Part shown: in pieces, positions 1-8,548 of the stretch
Numbering within the stretch: the first letter of the stretch is position 1
Layout of the letters: every line of letters begins with the position of its first letter
Assembly (NCBI RefSeq): GCF_900111515.1
Contig: NZ_FOHS01000003.1
Coordinates: 1-64,000 of the forward strand
Direction: 5' to 3'
DNA length: 64,000 nt
Source of the DNA: Hymenobacter actinosclerus
GTDB taxonomy: Bacteria > Bacteroidota > Bacteroidia > Cytophagales > Hymenobacteraceae
The notes under the pieces: model-generated
Database searches by the model: none
Seen by the model: only the letters and a program-made list of their open reading frames with translations
What the model was told of the DNA's origin: nothing
Made by a program: the position numbers and the translations under genes

Positions 1-150
<150 letters not shown>

Positions 151-400
151 AGATTTCTCTACACCATAGCGAACTATGGCTGATGTCAAGTGCTGATCCG
201 ACCCTTAATATGTCACTCTCCTAAAAGAGCAACTGATTCGCGTCAATCATTTGCCTTCCACCTCGCGGTTTCAGGCCTTACCTATATTGTCTTTTCCAGT
301 CATTCAAAGAACGTGTGCATCCCTCCGCGTTTGGAGTATGCCGTGCCCTTCACTAAGTGAAGTTGGTTTGTTGTGGGCCCCTTCCGATCGAAGCGGGCTG
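151..400 (-). other. rRNA operon leader region
   Basis: This is the roughly 250-nt interval between the 16S 5' end and the nearest rrn promoter. It should be transcribed as the pre-rRNA leader and contain processing signals. I see no open reading frame or tRNA in it. It is AT-richer than the surrounding genes. The remainder of the gene-free stretch, up to 972, holds three promoters (401-679), a possible weak fourth near 749-789 and the purA terminator. Confidence 0.6.
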
Positions 401-430
401 CAAAGGTAAGTAGCTTTTCGCTACTTGCAA
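401..430 (-). promoter_or_regulatory. rrn promoter P1 (Bacteroidota type)
   Basis: On the minus strand a -33 TTG (428-430) is followed by exactly 19 nt and then TACCTTTG (401-408), matching the Bacteroidota housekeeping consensus TTTG-N19-TAnnTTTG. The sequence just downstream, CAGCCCGCTTC, recurs at P2 and, with one change, at P3. It is the promoter nearest to the 16S gene. Confidence 0.85.
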
Positions 431-507
431 GGGAAAGAAGAAAAACTTTTTTTTCGAAGCGTTTCTTTTCTCGACTTACTGTATCCCCTTCCGGTTGAAG
501 CGGGCTG

Positions 508-537
508 CAAAGGTACGCCGCTTTTCGGTTGGTGCAA
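508..537 (-). promoter_or_regulatory. rrn promoter P2 (Bacteroidota type)
   Basis: A minus-strand TTG at 535-537, a 19-nt spacer and TACCTTTG at 508-515 give a perfect match in spacing and -7 sequence to the Bacteroidota consensus. The downstream block to about 491 repeats that of P3 and most of that of P1. Confidence 0.85.
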
Positions 538-647
538 GGCTTAGAGAGAAAAAGTTTTTCTCTTTTTCGGCCTTCCCGCTAGTGCCAGTCGCCTTTTCAG
601 CGGACTTAGCGAAGGTGGGTAGCAGCGCCTCCGGTTGAAGCGGGGTG

Positions 648-679
648 CAAAGGTAGCAAATCCTTTTTGACTTCCGCAA
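648..679 (-). promoter_or_regulatory. rrn promoter P3 (Bacteroidota type)
   Basis: TACCTTTG on the minus strand at 648-655 is preceded by TTG at 677-679 with a 21-nt spacer, slightly longer than the ideal 19. The downstream initially transcribed block (631-647) is nearly identical to that of P2, which supports it as the third tandem promoter rather than a chance match. Confidence 0.7.
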
Positions 680-913
680 CTGCCAGGGCAACCTTTTTTT
701 CAGGAACCCTTCCGGGGAAGTGGCGGTCCCGACCGCGTTCCGGTTGGGGATGCAAAAGTGGGGCATTGCGCCGGATTACGCAAACCCGGGAGGAAACTTA
801 TTTCTGGCGCCCGATAACTGTTGAGGTTAGCAGGCTGGATGATAACCAATTGGGGCGGTGAGTTAGTTCAGGTAAGTGGTGATATTTCTTTGCTGTGCGG
901 GGTTGTGGGACAC

Positions 914-948
914 AAAAAACCCGAATTGCTGGCGGCAATCCGGGTTTT
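914..948 (-). terminator. Intrinsic terminator of purA operon
   Basis: A GC-rich hairpin (AAAACCCGGATTGCC pairing with its near-complement across a short loop) is followed on the minus strand by a run of T. It lies 25 nt past the purA stop and separates the purA operon from the rrn promoters. Confidence 0.85.
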
Positions 949-972
949 GAGGGGCTGTTTTACTTTCGAAAA

Positions 973-2244
973 TCAGTTCATATGCAGCGTGCTTACCCGG
1001 TCGGGGCCGACGCTGACGATGCTGATGGGCACTTCGAGGTGCTGCTCCAGGAACTGCACGTAGCTGATTAGCTCGGCTGGGAGGGCCTTGGGGTCGGAGA
1101 TGGCCTGCAGGTTGGTGCGCCACCCGGGCATGCTTCTATATACAGGAGTCAGCTTTTCCAGGTCGCCGTGGTCGGGCAGGTGGTCGGTTTTTTCGCCGTT
1201 GGGCAGCTCGTAGTGCGTGCAGATGCGGATTTCGTCGAACTCATCGAGTACGTCGGCCTTCATGAGGTGGATTTCGGTGACGCCGTTGAGCATGATGCTG
1301 TAGCGCAGGGCGGGCAAATCAATCCAGCCGCAGCGGCGGGGGCGGCCGGTGGTGGCTCCGAACTCGCGGCCGGCGGCCCGAATCTGCTCCCCAACCTCGT
1401 CGTGCAACTCGGTAGGGAAAGGGCCGGCGCCTACGCGGGTGCAGTAGGCTTTGCTGATGCCATATACCTTATTGATGTGGCGCGGCGCAATACCGAGGCC
1501 GGTACAGGCGCCCGCCACGATGGTGCTGGACGACGTAACGTAAGGATAGGTGCCGAAATCGATATCGAGCATGGAGCCCTGGGCGCCTTCGGCCAGTACG
1601 TTCTTACCCTCTTTCAGCAGATCGTTGAGCAGGTACTCGGTGTCGGTGAGCTGCAGGGTGCGCAGGAACTCGACGGCGGAAAAGAAATCGGCCTCGAACT
1701 CTTCAATGTCGAGGCCGCGGCCGTGGAATTCAGCAATGGTGGCGTGCCGGGCAACGGCTTCGCGGTAACGCTGCTCAAAATCGGGGAGCAGAATGTCGCC
1801 GACGCGCAGGCCGGTGCGGCCAATTTTGTCCTGGTACGTAGGGCCGATGCCCTTGAGGGTGGAACCGATTTTGTCGCCGCCGCGGGATTCCTCGTTGATA
1901 CGGTCGAGGGCGCGATGCGAGGGCAGAATCAGCTGAGCCTTGCGCGAGATGTAGAGGTTGCGGCTGTAATCGACGCCCCGGTCGGTGAGCTTCTGGAGCT
2001 CTTGGCGGAATACTACCGGGTCGAGCACTACGCCGTTGCCGACGACGTTTAGGATATGAGGGTGAAAAATACCCGACGGCACCTGGTGCAGCACGTGCTT
2101 GATGCCATCGAAGGTGAGCGTGTGGCCGGCGTTGGGGCCGCCCTGGAAACGGGCTACTACATCATAAGTGGGGGCGAGGACATCGACAATCTTGCCTTTA
2201 CCCTCATCACCCCACTGTAATCCTACCAGTACGTCAACAGGCAT
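973..2244 (-). CDS. purA: Adenylosuccinate synthetase
   Basis: This 423-aa cytoplasmic enzyme joins IMP and aspartate using GTP, the first committed step from IMP to AMP. The N-terminal GDEGKGK phosphate-binding loop is at residues 12-18, and the GHT motif with the catalytic His is at residue 41, both typical of PurA; the length is also normal. The start codon overlaps the stop of the upstream STAS gene (TAATG), so the two are probably translationally coupled in a Fur-STAS-purA operon. A terminator follows at 914-948. Finding a purine enzyme downstream of a Fur-family regulator and an anti-sigma-antagonist-like protein is unusual outside this lineage, but the purA identity is clear. Confidence 0.97.
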   Translation of the reverse strand: MPVDVLVGLQWGDEGKGKIVDVLAPTYDVVARFQGGPNAGHTLTFDGIKHVLHQVPSGIFHPHILNVVGNGVVLDPVVFRQELQKLTDRGVDYSRNLYISRKAQLILPSHRALDRINEESRGGDKIGSTLKGIGPTYQDKIGRTGLRVGDILLPDFEQRYREAVARHATIAEFHGRGLDIEEFEADFFSAVEFLRTLQLTDTEYLLNDLLKEGKNVLAEGAQGSMLDIDFGTYPYVTSSSTIVAGACTGLGIAPRHINKVYGISKAYCTRVGAGPFPTELHDEVGEQIRAAGREFGATTGRPRRCGWIDLPALRYSIMLNGVTEIHLMKADVLDEFDEIRICTHYELPNGEKTDHLPDHGDLEKLTPVYRSMPGWRTNLQAISDPKALPAELISYVQFLEQHLEVPISIVSVGPDRVSTLHMN

Positions 2245-2591
2245 TAGTTTGCGGTTTTCAAAAGTTGAGCGGCCGCTGATTCATCATCGGCCACAGAAAA
2301 AATTGCGTTCAGCTTGGTCAGGGCCAGCATTTTGCGGGGGTGGTCGGCGGGGTTGATGAGCACCAGCTCGCCGCCGCGGCTGCGAAACTTGGTGAGCAGC
2401 GACACCAATACCCCGATGCCGGTGCTGTTGATGTAGCGAATGCCCGACAAATCGACGGCACAGTGCAGCAGGTCTTCGCCAAGGTGCTGGTCGACGCTTT
2501 GCAGCAGCTGCTGGGTGTCGGGGCTGCCGATTAGGTCGCCGGAAAGGCGCACAAACAGAATGCCGTCCTGGACGGCGGAATCAGTTTTCAT
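2244..2591 (-). CDS. STAS-domain protein (anti-sigma factor antagonist-like)
   Basis: This small (115 aa) single-domain protein has the STAS fold of the SpoIIAA/RsbV type. The segment DLSGIRYINSTGIGVLVSL matches the family's phosphorylation-site region, with the Ser/Thr pair in INSTGIGVL. Such proteins bind anti-sigma factors or kinases in partner-switching pathways; no partner kinase is in the window. I chose the internal ATG at 2591, which overlaps the Fur-gene stop (ATGA), over an upstream Met that would run 42 bp into the fur gene. The 3' end overlaps the purA start. The tight overlaps on both sides indicate one operon. Confidence 0.9.
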   Translation of the reverse strand: MKTDSAVQDGILFVRLSGDLIGSPDTQQLLQSVDQHLGEDLLHCAVDLSGIRYINSTGIGVLVSLLTKFRSRGGELVLINPADHPRKMLALTKLNAIFSVADDESAAAQLLKTAN

Positions 2592-3076
2592 GAGGTTTGG
2601 AGGGCGGCGGCCTGGGCGCGGCAGTCGCCGCACACGCCATAAAGGTTCAAAGAGTGGTGCAAGATATGGAAGTTGAGTAACTCCCCGACCATCGTCTGGA
2701 TGCCGTGGATGCGCGGGTCGCAGAACTCGACCACTTTATGGCACTCGGTGCAGATGACGTGGTCGTGCTGGCGGTAACCGTAGCTCTTTTCGTACTGGGC
2801 GAGGTTGCGGCCGAACTGGTGGCGGCTCACGAGGCCGTGCTCGACCAGCAAATCGAGCGTGTTGTACACCGTGGCCCGGCTTACGCGCAGGCCCTGCTCC
2901 TTCATGCCGGCATACAACTGCTCGACGTCGAAGTGACCGGTGCGAGAGTATATTTCCTCCAGGATGGCGTAACGCTCCGACGTTTTGCGCAAACCCTTAT
3001 TTTCGAGGTAAGCCGTGAAAATCTTCTTGACCTCCTCGTACTTTTCTTTATCGAGATGCTTCTCGGAAACTGCCAT
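2588..3076 (-). CDS. Fur/PerR-family transcriptional regulator
   Basis: A 162-aa Fur superfamily repressor. The N-terminal winged helix contains the recognition segment SRATVYNTLDLLVEHGLV. The dimerization half has HDHVICTEC and GVCGDC motifs, giving paired Cys at 109/112 and 149/152 for a structural zinc site. The His-rich YGYRQHDHVIC region would form the metal-sensing site. I cannot tell Fur from PerR or Zur from sequence alone. It is first in a minus-strand operon with the STAS gene and purA. Its 194-bp upstream spacer contains no obvious TAnnTTTG promoter, so its transcription start is unclear. Confidence 0.93.
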   Translation of the reverse strand: MAVSEKHLDKEKYEEVKKIFTAYLENKGLRKTSERYAILEEIYSRTGHFDVEQLYAGMKEQGLRVSRATVYNTLDLLVEHGLVSRHQFGRNLAQYEKSYGYRQHDHVICTECHKVVEFCDPRIHGIQTMVGELLNFHILHHSLNLYGVCGDCRAQAAALQTS

Positions 3077-3270
3077 GCTTGGGGACCTTCTATTATAAGG
3101 AGTGAAACCAGTGAAAAAGGCTAACTCCGGAATGCGTTACAGTAACTACAGCCAGGTACGCAGCTCTTCTCTTATACCGTTTTATACTCTTCGTTTTGTG
3201 GAATACCTTTTAGAGCTACTGCAACAACTATTCTCTTCCAGACCTCCCTCCTACCGGGCTCCTATGCCTT

Positions 3271-5475
3271 TCAGGAGTCGAACCGCTCTACGGTCATCAC
3301 GCCGTTTACCTTGTTCAAGCGCTGAATCAGGCGGTCGAGGTGAGCCGTGTCGTTGACAAAAACCATAATCTGGCCTTCGAAGATACCATCGTTCGAGTCC
3401 ATGGTGATGGAGCGCATGTTCACCTTAAGGCTGGTGCTGATGATGCGCGTGACGTCGTTGACGAGGCCCACGCGGTCGGCGCCCTTGATGCGGATGCCCG
3501 CCAGGAAGGCCAGCTCCAGCTGCTCGGTCCATTTGGCGCGCACGATGCGGTTGCCGTAGTTGGACATCATCTGCACAGCTTGGGGGCAGGACGTACGGTG
3601 GATAACGATTCCCTCGTCGGTTTCGAAGCCAAACACGTCGTCGCCGGGGATGGGGTTGCAGCAGGGCGCAATGGTGTAGTCGAACTTGTCGGTCCGCTCG
3701 CCGATTACCAGCATGTTGGCATTCACGCCCCGCACTTTCTGCACCTCGTGGTCGAAAGAGCGCGGCTCCAAGCGCGAGGGCAGCCGGGGCGACTCGCCGC
3801 CCTCGAAAACGCCGCGAACGATTTCGCGGCCGTCGAGCTGACCGAGGGCGATGCGGTAGAACAGTTCGGGCAGGTTGCTGACGTTGAAGTAGGCCAGCAG
3901 GCGGTTCAGGTTTTCCGGATTCACCTCCACGCCGAGCAGTTCCAGCCGTTTTTCCACCAGAAAGCGGCCGTCTTCCGACTTGGCTTTGCGGTCGTCGCGG
4001 AGCCAGTCTTTGATGCGCGTGCGGGCCTTGGAGGTGGTTACGTACTGCAGCCACTCCTCGGTGGGGCGCTGCTTCTGGGACGTCAGGATTTCGACCTGGT
4101 CGCCGTTGTGGAGCTGGTAGCTCAGGGGCTGCAGCTTCTGGTTTACCTTGGCGCCGAGGCACTGCAGGCCAATCTGGGAGTGAATCTCAAAGGCGAAATC
4201 GAGGGCCGTGGCCTTATCGGGCAGGATGATGAGCTTGCCCTTGGGCGTAAAGGCGTACACCTCCTTCACGAACAGGTTCTGGCGGAACTCGTCCATGAAT
4301 TCGAGGGCACTGGAATTGTTGGTTTCCAGCATCTCACGCACCTTATTGATCCAGCTTTCCAGCGTCGATTCGGGCTGGGGCACGCCGGTATCCTTGTATT
4401 TCCAGTGAGCGGCATAGCCTTTCTCAGCAATGTCGTCCATGCGGCGGCTGCGTACCTGCACTTCTACCCACTGCCCGGTGCGCGACATAACGGTGGTGTG
4501 CAGGCTCTCATAGCCGTTGGCCTTGGGCGTGCTCACCCAATCGCGCAGACGATCGGGGTTGGGCTGGTAGAAGTCGGTGACGATGCTGTAGACCTGCCAG
4601 CAGGCTGCTTTTTCCTGTTCCGGCGGCACGTCCAGAATAATTCGGATAGCAAACAAATCGTACACCTCATCAAAGGAGATGTTCTGCTTGCGCATCTTTT
4701 TAAGGATGGAATAGATGCTTTTGGGCCGGCCTTTTATTTCATACTTAAAGCCCTGGGCGGCCAGCTCGTCATCAATAGGCTGCACGAACTCCTTGATAAA
4801 GCGGTTGCGCGAGATGCGGCTCTGGCGCACCTGAGTTACCAGCTCCTCATACACCTCGGTGTCGGTGTACTTCAGGTAGAGGTCCTCGAGCTCGGTTTTG
4901 ATGGTGTACAGCCCCAGGCGATGGGCCAGCGGGGCGTAGAGGTAAATGGTTTCCGACGAGATTTTGAGCTGCTTGTGCCGGGGCATCGACTCCAGCGTGC
5001 GCATGTTGTGCAGGCGGTCGGCGAGCTTGATGAGAATCACGCGCACGTCGTCGGAGAGCGTGAGCAGCATTTTGCGGAAGTTTTCGGCCTGCTCGGAGGT
5101 GCCGTAGTCGAACACGCCCGAAATTTTGGTGAGGCCATCGACGATGCGGGCCACCTTGGAGCCGAACTCGCGCTCCACGTCGGCTACCTCCCAGGGCGTG
5201 TCCTCCACCACGTCGTGCAGCAGGGCCGCCACGATGCTGGTGGTACCGAGGCCGATTTCCTCCACCACAATCTGGGCCACGGCCAGCGGGTGCAGAATGT
5301 AGGGCTCGCCCGACTTGCGGCGCATCTCCTTGTGGGCTTCCAGGGAAGTATTGAAGGCCTTTTTGATGAGCTTGGCGTCGCCGGGCTTGAGGTAGGGCTT
5401 GGCGGTACGGAGCAGGCGGCGGTACTGGCGCAGGATTTCCTGGCGCTCTACCTCGGGGTCGATAACGATAGACAT
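3271..5475 (-). CDS. relA: Bifunctional (p)ppGpp synthetase/hydrolase
   Basis: This 734-aa Rel/SpoT-type enzyme makes and degrades the stringent-response alarmone. Domains in order: an HD hydrolase with intact HDVVEDT, a synthetase with KGRPKSIYSILKKM and DRLRDWVSTPKANGYESLHTTV, a TGS domain beginning YAFTPKGKLIILPDKATALDFAF, a conserved APCCNPIPGD cysteine segment, and a C-terminal ACT domain. Both catalytic halves look intact, so it is probably the genome's bifunctional enzyme. I placed the start at MSIVIDPEVE (5475), not at the slightly longer upstream Met. It stands alone on the minus strand, between the Fur operon and tRNA-Leu. Naming between relA, spoT and rel is a matter of convention. 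Confidence 0.96.
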   Translation of the reverse strand: MSIVIDPEVERQEILRQYRRLLRTAKPYLKPGDAKLIKKAFNTSLEAHKEMRRKSGEPYILHPLAVAQIVVEEIGLGTTSIVAALLHDVVEDTPWEVADVEREFGSKVARIVDGLTKISGVFDYGTSEQAENFRKMLLTLSDDVRVILIKLADRLHNMRTLESMPRHKQLKISSETIYLYAPLAHRLGLYTIKTELEDLYLKYTDTEVYEELVTQVRQSRISRNRFIKEFVQPIDDELAAQGFKYEIKGRPKSIYSILKKMRKQNISFDEVYDLFAIRIILDVPPEQEKAACWQVYSIVTDFYQPNPDRLRDWVSTPKANGYESLHTTVMSRTGQWVEVQVRSRRMDDIAEKGYAAHWKYKDTGVPQPESTLESWINKVREMLETNNSSALEFMDEFRQNLFVKEVYAFTPKGKLIILPDKATALDFAFEIHSQIGLQCLGAKVNQKLQPLSYQLHNGDQVEILTSQKQRPTEEWLQYVTTSKARTRIKDWLRDDRKAKSEDGRFLVEKRLELLGVEVNPENLNRLLAYFNVSNLPELFYRIALGQLDGREIVRGVFEGGESPRLPSRLEPRSFDHEVQKVRGVNANMLVIGERTDKFDYTIAPCCNPIPGDDVFGFETDEGIVIHRTSCPQAVQMMSNYGNRIVRAKWTEQLELAFLAGIRIKGADRVGLVNDVTRIISTSLKVNMRSITMDSNDGIFEGQIMVFVNDTAHLDRLIQRLNKVNGVMTVERFDS

Positions 5476-5737
5476 GGCGGACGGGCGGCACCCCACGGTG
5501 CCGAAAAGAACGAGTAACGAAGATACGAGGCCCTAAGCTGGAAAGTAACAACCCCGGGCCGGACTTGGTGCGGCAGTACCCATAGCGCAAAGCGGCTGAA
5601 CGGTTCGGGCAACGACAATGAACCGGAATGAGCGGTGAAATACCCCGCAAAGACGCAACTCCGCCTTACTTCCCTAACTCTTATTGGCTTTTCAACATTG
5701 CGCAGAAGGTTTTACCAAGCGTTTATCAGAAAATACA

Positions 5738-5768
5738 TTGGTTTTGTAATAGCACTTGCGTAGTTTTG
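5738..5768 (+). promoter_or_regulatory. Promoter of tRNA-Leu
   Basis: TAGTTTTG at 5761-5768 fits the Bacteroidota -7 element TAnnTTTG, and a TTG at 5738-5740 lies 20 nt upstream as a -33 element. The -7 element ends 27 nt before the tRNA 5' end. The interval 5476-5737 upstream holds no recognizable gene. Confidence 0.7.
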
Positions 5769-5795
5769 CGCCCCCGAGGCAGATGGCTTCGTACT

Positions 5796-5877
<82 letters not shown>

Positions 5878-5911
5878 CAAAGTGGGTTTCAGCTTGGCTG
5901 GAATCATTTTT

Positions 5912-5945
5912 AAACCCTCAACCCACCCGTTGGGGGTTTCTTTTT
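5912..5945 (+). terminator. Terminator after tRNA-Leu
   Basis: AAACCCTCAA pairs with TTGGGGGTTT across an 8-nt loop and is followed by CTTTTT. It lies 35 nt past the tRNA and ends about 60 nt before the tig start. Confidence 0.8.
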
Positions 5946-6004
5946 GGGGGTCGGTTCCATCCCGGCCCTTTTTACCCCAACGTAGCACCTTTAACCGACC
6001 AGCA

Positions 6005-7333
6005 GTGGATATCACCCTCGACAAGCAAGACGACCAGCTTCATGCCATCCTGACAGTAAACCTCACGGAGGCTGACTACGCCACCGCCGTGGAGAGCAAG
6101 CTGAAAGAGTACAGCAAAAAGGCCCAGATCAAGGGCTTCCGGCCCGGCAAGGTGCCCGTAACGCTGGTACGCAAGATGTACGGCAAGGGCATTCTGGTGG
6201 ACGAAATCAACGAGCTGCTGGGCAAGTCGGTGGATGGCTACATCAAGGAGAACAACCTGCGCATTCTGGGCGAGCCCCTGCCGGTAGCTTCCGATATCGA
6301 CTTCGACAACCAGAAGGACTTCTCGTTCCAGTTCGAGCTGGGCCTGCTGCCTGATTTCGAGCTGCCCGCCGATCAGGCTATTACTGTGGACCGCCACAAG
6401 GTGACGCTCGACGAGAACACCAAGAACGAAACCTACGAGCAGCTGGAGCGCCAGTTTGGCGAAACCACCGAGCCCGAGGCTGCCGAAGCCGGCGACTACT
6501 TGGTGGGTCGCCTGCGCAAGGACGGTGAGGAGGGCGAAGGCCGCCTGCTGATGCTGCCAACCAACAAAATGAAGAGCGAAGCCGATAAGTTCGTGGGCGC
6601 CAAGCCCGAGGACGTTATCAGCTTCGACCTCAAAAACGCTTTCGACGGCGACGCCAAGGCCATTGCCAACTTCACCGGCATGAGCCGCGAGGAAGCCGAA
6701 GCCGTGGAGGGTACCTACACCCTGACCGTGGAGAAGGTGCAGCGTACGGCCCCCGCCGAGTTCAACCAGGAGCTGTTCGATAAAGTATTCGGCAAGGACA
6801 TCGTGACGTCGAAGGAGGATTTTGATGCCAAGGTGACCGAAACGGTGATGGAGAACTACGACCGCGAGTCGGACAACCTGATGAACCGTCAGATTATCGA
6901 CAAGATGCTGGAGAACGTAAGCATCGACTTGCCCAAGGAGTTCTTCAAGAAGTGGCTGGTGCGCGCCAACGAAGGCAAGCTGACGCCCGAGCAGATTGAG
7001 GAGCACTACGACGACTACGCCAAGGAGCTGAAGTGGTCGATGATCCGCAACAAGGTGGTGGAAGCCAACGAGCTGAAGGTGGAAAACGAGGAAATCGTAG
7101 ACCGCACGATGCAGAAAATCCTGGGCCAGTTCAACATGGAGATGACGCCCGAGCTCGAAGAGTCGGTGCGCGGTTTCGCCGACAACTTCCTGCGCCAGGA
7201 GAACGGCAAGAACTACGTACAGGAGTACGAGGCCATTCTGGCAGAGAAAGTGCTGGAAAACCTGCGCGGCAAAGTTGTTGTTAACGACAACGAGATTACG
7301 GCCGAGGACTTCCGCAATCAGAACGCCGGCTAA
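6005..7333 (+). CDS. tig: Trigger factor (ribosome-associated chaperone)
   Basis: This 442-aa protein is the ribosome-bound chaperone that meets nascent chains at the exit tunnel. The N-terminal ribosome-binding domain has IKGFRPGKVPVTLVRKMYG, close to the family's GFRxGKxP signature. A PPIase-like segment and the long helical C-terminal domain follow. The open frame extends upstream through the tRNA-Leu gene, so an earlier ATG is implausible. The GTG at 6005 (VDITLDKQDD) gives the expected N-terminus and is the start I prefer. tig precedes clpP and clpX, the classic tig-clpP-clpX order, although here each gene has its own intergenic signals. A strong terminator follows at 7366. Confidence 0.93.
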   Translation: MDITLDKQDDQLHAILTVNLTEADYATAVESKLKEYSKKAQIKGFRPGKVPVTLVRKMYGKGILVDEINELLGKSVDGYIKENNLRILGEPLPVASDIDFDNQKDFSFQFELGLLPDFELPADQAITVDRHKVTLDENTKNETYEQLERQFGETTEPEAAEAGDYLVGRLRKDGEEGEGRLLMLPTNKMKSEADKFVGAKPEDVISFDLKNAFDGDAKAIANFTGMSREEAEAVEGTYTLTVEKVQRTAPAEFNQELFDKVFGKDIVTSKEDFDAKVTETVMENYDRESDNLMNRQIIDKMLENVSIDLPKEFFKKWLVRANEGKLTPEQIEEHYDDYAKELKWSMIRNKVVEANELKVENEEIVDRTMQKILGQFNMEMTPELEESVRGFADNFLRQENGKNYVQEYEAILAEKVLENLRGKVVVNDNEITAEDFRNQNAG

Positions 7334-7365
7334 GCCCTGCCGTCGTTTCGGTTTTCAAAACCACC

Positions 7366-7398
7366 AAAAAGCCCTTACTTGTTTGTAGGGGCTTTTTT
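7366..7398 (+). terminator. Terminator after tig
   Basis: AAAAAGCCCTTAC and GTAGGGGCTTTTTT form a hairpin with a T-tract 33 nt past the tig stop. Confidence 0.85.
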
Positions 7399-7401
7399 GT
7401 T

Positions 7402-7512
7402 GAGAAGCTAGGAGATAGAAGTTAGGAGCTAGAATCATTTTTGATTTCCGCTCCTTGACTACTCCAATTTCTGGTCTCTCAATTCTAGCTCCTAGCTTCT
7501 ATCTACTAACTC
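7402..7512 (+). repeat. Intergenic inverted repeat, 'gctaggag' family, copy 1
   Basis: The left arm 7402-7435 and the right arm 7482-7512 are near-complementary (about 22 of 23 over the core AGATAGAAGYTAGGAGCTAGAAT). Both arms are built of short quasi-repeats such as AGAAGCTAGGAG. The same element occurs at 34232-34391. It fills the tig-clpP gap up to 13 bp before clpP. Confidence 0.75.
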
Positions 7513-7525
7513 CTTTTTTCCCCCC

Positions 7526-8236
7526 ATGCTGAATAAACAAGAGTTCCGCAAGTTTGCCGTGAAGGGCCAGGGTCTGAATGGCCTGGGCGTTGACCAGTAC
7601 ATCCAGCACGTAGAAGGCCAGACCCGCGGCGGGCTGATTATGCCTTCCAACATGACTCGCTCGGTAATTGAGGAGCGCCCCACCCGCTTCGCCGAAATCG
7701 ATGTATTCTCCCGCCTGATTATGGATCGGATTGTGTTCCTGGGCACGGCCGTGGACGATTACGTGGCCAACATCCTGACGGCCCAGATGCTGTTTCTGGA
7801 GTCGGTTGACGCCAAGAAGGACATTCTGCTCTACATCAACTCGCCCGGCGGCTCGGTGTACGCCGGCCTGGGTATCTACGACACCATGCAGTACGTGAAC
7901 CCCGACGTGGCCACCATCTGCACCGGTCTGGCGGCCTCGATGGGCGCCGTGCTGCTGGCCGGCGGTGCCAAAGGCAAGCGTTCGGCCCTGCCCCACGCCC
8001 GCGTGATGATTCACCAGCCCTCGGGTGGCGCGCAAGGCCAGTCGTCGGATATCGAAATCACGGCCCGCGAGATTCTCAAGCTTAAAAAGGAGCTCTACGA
8101 CATCCTGGCCGACCACACCGGCAAAACCTACCAGGAAATCCATGACAACTCCGACCGCGACTACTGGATGCGCGCCGATGAGGCCAAAGAGTACGGCCTG
8201 ATTGACGAGGTGCTCGAAAAGAAGAAAGCTGACTAG
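7526..8236 (+). CDS. clpP: ATP-dependent Clp protease proteolytic subunit
   Basis: This 236-aa serine protease forms the tetradecameric chamber served by ClpX. The catalytic triad is intact: Ser138 in GLAASMGA, His163 in [11 protein letters not shown] and Asp212 in SDRDYWM. The N-terminus is about 40 residues longer than Escherichia coli ClpP, as is common in Bacteroidota. The nearest upstream Met fits the spacing after the intergenic repeat. Downstream are an inverted repeat (8256-8372), a terminator (8395) and then a separate promoter for clpX, so clpX is probably not obligately co-transcribed. Confidence 0.97.
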   Translation: MLNKQEFRKFAVKGQGLNGLGVDQYIQHVEGQTRGGLIMPSNMTRSVIEERPTRFAEIDVFSRLIMDRIVFLGTAVDDYVANILTAQMLFLESVDAKKDILLYINSPGGSVYAGLGIYDTMQYVNPDVATICTGLAASMGAVLLAGGAKGKRSALPHARVMIHQPSGGAQGQSSDIEITAREILKLKKELYDILADHTGKTYQEIHDNSDRDYWMRADEAKEYGLIDEVLEKKKAD

Positions 8237-8255
8237 TTGCACGGCTGAATAAACC

Positions 8256-8372
8256 GTCATGCTGAGCGAAGCGGAGCGTAACCGAAGCATCTCTACCGCC
8301 AAAGTAACTCTGACGTTTGATTAGCACTGCGGTAGAGATACTTCGACTACGCTCCGCTTCGCTCAGCATGAC
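8256..8372 (+). repeat. GTCAT-type intergenic inverted repeat, copy 1
   Basis: The outer arms GTCATGCTGAGCGAAGCGGA / TCCGCTTCGCTCAGCATGAC enclose inner complementary arms GCATCTCTACCGC / GCGGTAGAGATAC and a variable centre. This is the first of nine related copies in the window and lies just after clpP. Confidence 0.9.
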
Positions 8373-8394
8373 CCGCTCTTTAGCAGTCAGATAC

Positions 8395-8423
8395 CAAAAA
8401 AGCCCGCGTTTGCGGGCTTTTTT
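8395..8423 (+). terminator. Terminator after clpP
   Basis: AAAAAAGCCCGC-GTTT-GCGGGCTTTTTTG is a compact perfect hairpin with a T-tract, separating clpP from the clpX promoter. Confidence 0.9.
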
Positions 8424-8484
8424 GTTTACTTCACGTTCAGCGCCGGTGGCACGTTTTTACGGCTGCTTGGCGTTGGGCTTTTCG

Positions 8485-8492
8485 TACCTTTG
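8485..8492 (+). promoter_or_regulatory. clpX: -7 element of clpX promoter
   Basis: TACCTTTG matches TAnnTTTG exactly and lies 56 nt before the clpX ATG. At the expected -33 position there is only CTG, so the upstream element is weak. Confidence 0.6.
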
Positions 8493-8548
8493 AAGCCGGT
8501 TGGTACCAGCAACCCGCTTCCCTCCTATTTCAGCGAGTTCCTTTAGCA

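Noticed and set aside
3340..5517. 725-aa plus-strand open frame
   Set aside because: It is antisense to the Rel gene and has the Gly/Val/His-rich composition produced by G/C third-position bias; it shows no domain.
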